A stretch of DNA of 56,670 nt from Bacteroidota bacterium. Its GTDB lineage: Bacteria > Bacteroidota > Bacteroidia > Bacteroidales > Paludibacteraceae. Positions 55,396-56,670 of this stretch are shown piece by piece (position 1 is the stretch's first letter; the number at the start of each line of letters is the position of its first letter). The stretch lies in assembly GCA_030706465.1 (NCBI GenBank), contig JAUZOM010000003.1, positions 1 through 56,670 of the forward strand, written 5' to 3'. Below the pieces are notes generated by a model that ran no database searches, was not told the origin of the DNA, and saw nothing but the letters and a program-made list of their open reading frames with translations. Position numbers and translations under genes: made by a program.

Positions 55396-55905
55396 CTATA
55401 TAAAATATTCGGGCTGAATGCCTTGATTTATTTTCAATTCCATAAATATATTGCAACGTTTATGAATACTTTGTTTCTGATCTGTTCCGGTTAAAGGCAC
55501 TTCTTCAAAACCCAGCTTTCGATATAACGAAATGGAAGCTGCCATTTTTTTATTCCCTTCGAGCACTACACGCGTAAAGCCCCGTTCACGAGCTTTCACA
55601 ATTAGGGCTAATCCAAGCATATGACCAATCCCGCGACCTCTGGCCTTTACATCAACAGCCATTTTAGCCAGTTCACAGGTAAAAATATCCCGGACTATCA
55701 AAGCACAGGTGCCTACAGGTTCACTATTTAAAAGAGCTATGAAAACATTTCCGCCTTTATCCAGAATGTATTTCTGAGGATCGCTCAATTCCTTTATATC
55801 GGAGTTTTCTAAGCAAAATTGTGTTGAAATCCATTCTTCATTTATCCGCTTGAAGTCCTTGGCATAAGCCATGGAAGTACTTCTTATAATTATTTCTACA
55901 CTCAT
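55396..55905 (-). CDS. GNAT family N-acetyltransferase
   Basis: A 169-aa protein with the acetyl-CoA pyrophosphate-binding motif 'VKARGRGIGHMLGLALIVKA' near residue 85 and the C-terminal 'ASISLYRKLGFEEVPL' motif. Acceptor unknown. It is encoded 18 nt downstream of a second GNAT gene, so the two are probably cotranscribed. Confidence 0.88.
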   Translation of the reverse strand: MSVEIIIRSTSMAYAKDFKRINEEWISTQFCLENSDIKELSDPQKYILDKGGNVFIALLNSEPVGTCALIVRDIFTCELAKMAVDVKARGRGIGHMLGLALIVKARERGFTRVVLEGNKKMAASISLYRKLGFEEVPLTGTDQKQSIHKRCNIFMELKINQGIQPEYFI

Positions 55906-55923
55906 AGTTTCGTTTATTCATAA

Positions 55924-56418
55924 TTATCCTAATTCCTTTATCATCCATATCGTACAAGCAGTATGTCCGGAGTTTCCCAGCGGTTTGTTTAATGCCTTGA
56001 ACCCCGCTTTTGCGTACATACCGATTGCTTTATCTAATTCTGGAAAACTTTCCAAATAGATCTGTCTATAACCAAGTTCCTTCGCTTTATTCAGGCTTGC
56101 CTCCAACAGCCTTTTCCCTATCCCTTTGCCTCTGGATTCAGGTGATAAATAGAACTTCACCAATTCAGCGCAACTTTCAGTCAGACCATCAGTGGGATAA
56201 ATTCCACAACCTCCCATCAACTGTTCAGCTTTCTCTGCAACAAAATAAGCTGACTGATCATTCTGAAATAGTTCAAACAAATTATCTGTTGCGGGATCGG
56301 TATAAACAGTACCGGGTTGATCAATGTTGAATTCACGAAAGACAGTTCTGATTAATTCCGCCAGTAATGGGTTATCATTTTTTTTAATATTTCTGATTAT
56401 TATTCCCATATAACTCAC
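55924..56418 (-). CDS. GNAT family N-acetyltransferase
   Basis: A 164-aa protein with 'LSPESRGKGIGKRLLEASLN' (acetyl-CoA-binding, near residue 92) and 'LDKAIGMYAKAGFKALNKPL' near the C-terminus, and an N-terminal 'FREFNIDQPGTVYTDPATDN'. The two adjacent GNATs are only distantly similar, so this is not a recent duplication. Acceptor unknown. Confidence 0.88.
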   Translation of the reverse strand: MSYMGIIIRNIKKNDNPLLAELIRTVFREFNIDQPGTVYTDPATDNLFELFQNDQSAYFVAEKAEQLMGGCGIYPTDGLTESCAELVKFYLSPESRGKGIGKRLLEASLNKAKELGYRQIYLESFPELDKAIGMYAKAGFKALNKPLGNSGHTACTIWMIKELG

Positions 56419-56643
56419 TTTATCATCTTATATCTGATAGTTATAAAAAAAATCTTCTATTTGCCCGACTACTTTTGCATCACCCCCACAATATTTTTTT
56501 AAATGATTATCCGCAAAGCGACCTGCTCAAAAAAAAAGCATATAAAATTTACGGATATTTAGATTATATTAGGTCATAACATATTGTATATTTCATTGAT
56601 ATTCATTATATTTACGGTATAACAACCGCTAAATAAAAGTATA

Positions 56644-56670
56644 ATGAATCTACTAAATTTTATTCAAAAC
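56644..56670 (+). CDS. Start of a CDS running off the window, possibly IS1595-type transposase
   Basis: The last bases read ATG followed by codons for NLLNFIQN. Many Bacteroidota IS1595-family transposases begin with a similar MNLxxFxxxF pattern, but nine residues are not enough to assign it. No terminal inverted repeat could be confirmed upstream. Confidence 0.3.

Overview
The window looks like a chromosome segment from the phylum Bacteroidota, most likely Bacteroidales. Supporting signs are a SusC/SusD pair, several TonB-dependent receptors with carboxypeptidase-like N-terminal domains, the type IX secretion protein PorZ, a 4-TM LytTR regulator, and repeated Bacteroidota-type promoters (TAnnTTTG -7 boxes about 25-45 nt upstream of start codons). 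No rRNA, tRNA, CRISPR array or complete insertion sequence was recognised.

Layout. 1-8.6 kb: a partial acyltransferase, ispD, a SPOR protein, folE, and a minus-strand run of membrane sugar-transfer genes (GT2 polyprenyl-sugar synthase, GtrA, three GT-C-like proteins) leading away from porZ (8.6-11 kb). 11-25 kb: housekeeping genes (rdgB, aspartate aminotransferase, patatin, LytTR regulator, hisS, waaA, rpsO, PAP2, mnmD, rubrerythrin, an ABC-F ATPase). 25.5-31.6 kb: a small HTH-like gene, a PNPOx-family protein, an MDR oxidoreductase, then cysK, an O-acetylhomoserine sulfhydrylase-type gene and a methyltransferase. 31.9-34.2 kb: an M28 metallopeptidase. 34.4-41.8 kb, minus strand (locus A): a probable copper-uptake operon with a short Cys-ended uORF, a Cys-rich small protein, a Met/His-rich YtkA/FixH-like lipoprotein, an OprC/NosA-type TonB receptor with a CxxxM motif, a second TonB receptor of the type found beside HMA proteins, a two-repeat lipoprotein and an exported HMA protein. 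41.8-44.5 kb: an APC permease and a lipoprotein. 44.8-54.4 kb, minus strand (locus B): a second uORF, a lone PstS-like binding protein, SusC, SusD, an exported tandem-OsmC protein and an S9 peptidase. 54.4-55.4 kb: gene-poor, with arrays of 11-bp period. 55.4-56.4 kb: two GNAT acetyltransferases.

Most interesting result. Three promoters (cysK, locus A, locus B) carry the same about 42-bp element: two tandem palindromes of the form TACC-N8-GGTA, sharing ATACCATAAA, and ending exactly 21 nt before the -7 box in all three. Loci A and B additionally begin with paralogous short ORFs (59 and 57 codons) that start MKK and end in RMCC(C), with the Cys codons inside a small RNA hairpin. This points to a regulon linking cysteine synthesis, copper uptake and an uncharacterised SusCD/OsmC uptake system, with a second control layer through Cys-ended leader peptides. 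The sequence comparison is direct; the signal (cysteine/sulfur status, copper, or thiol redox) is inference.
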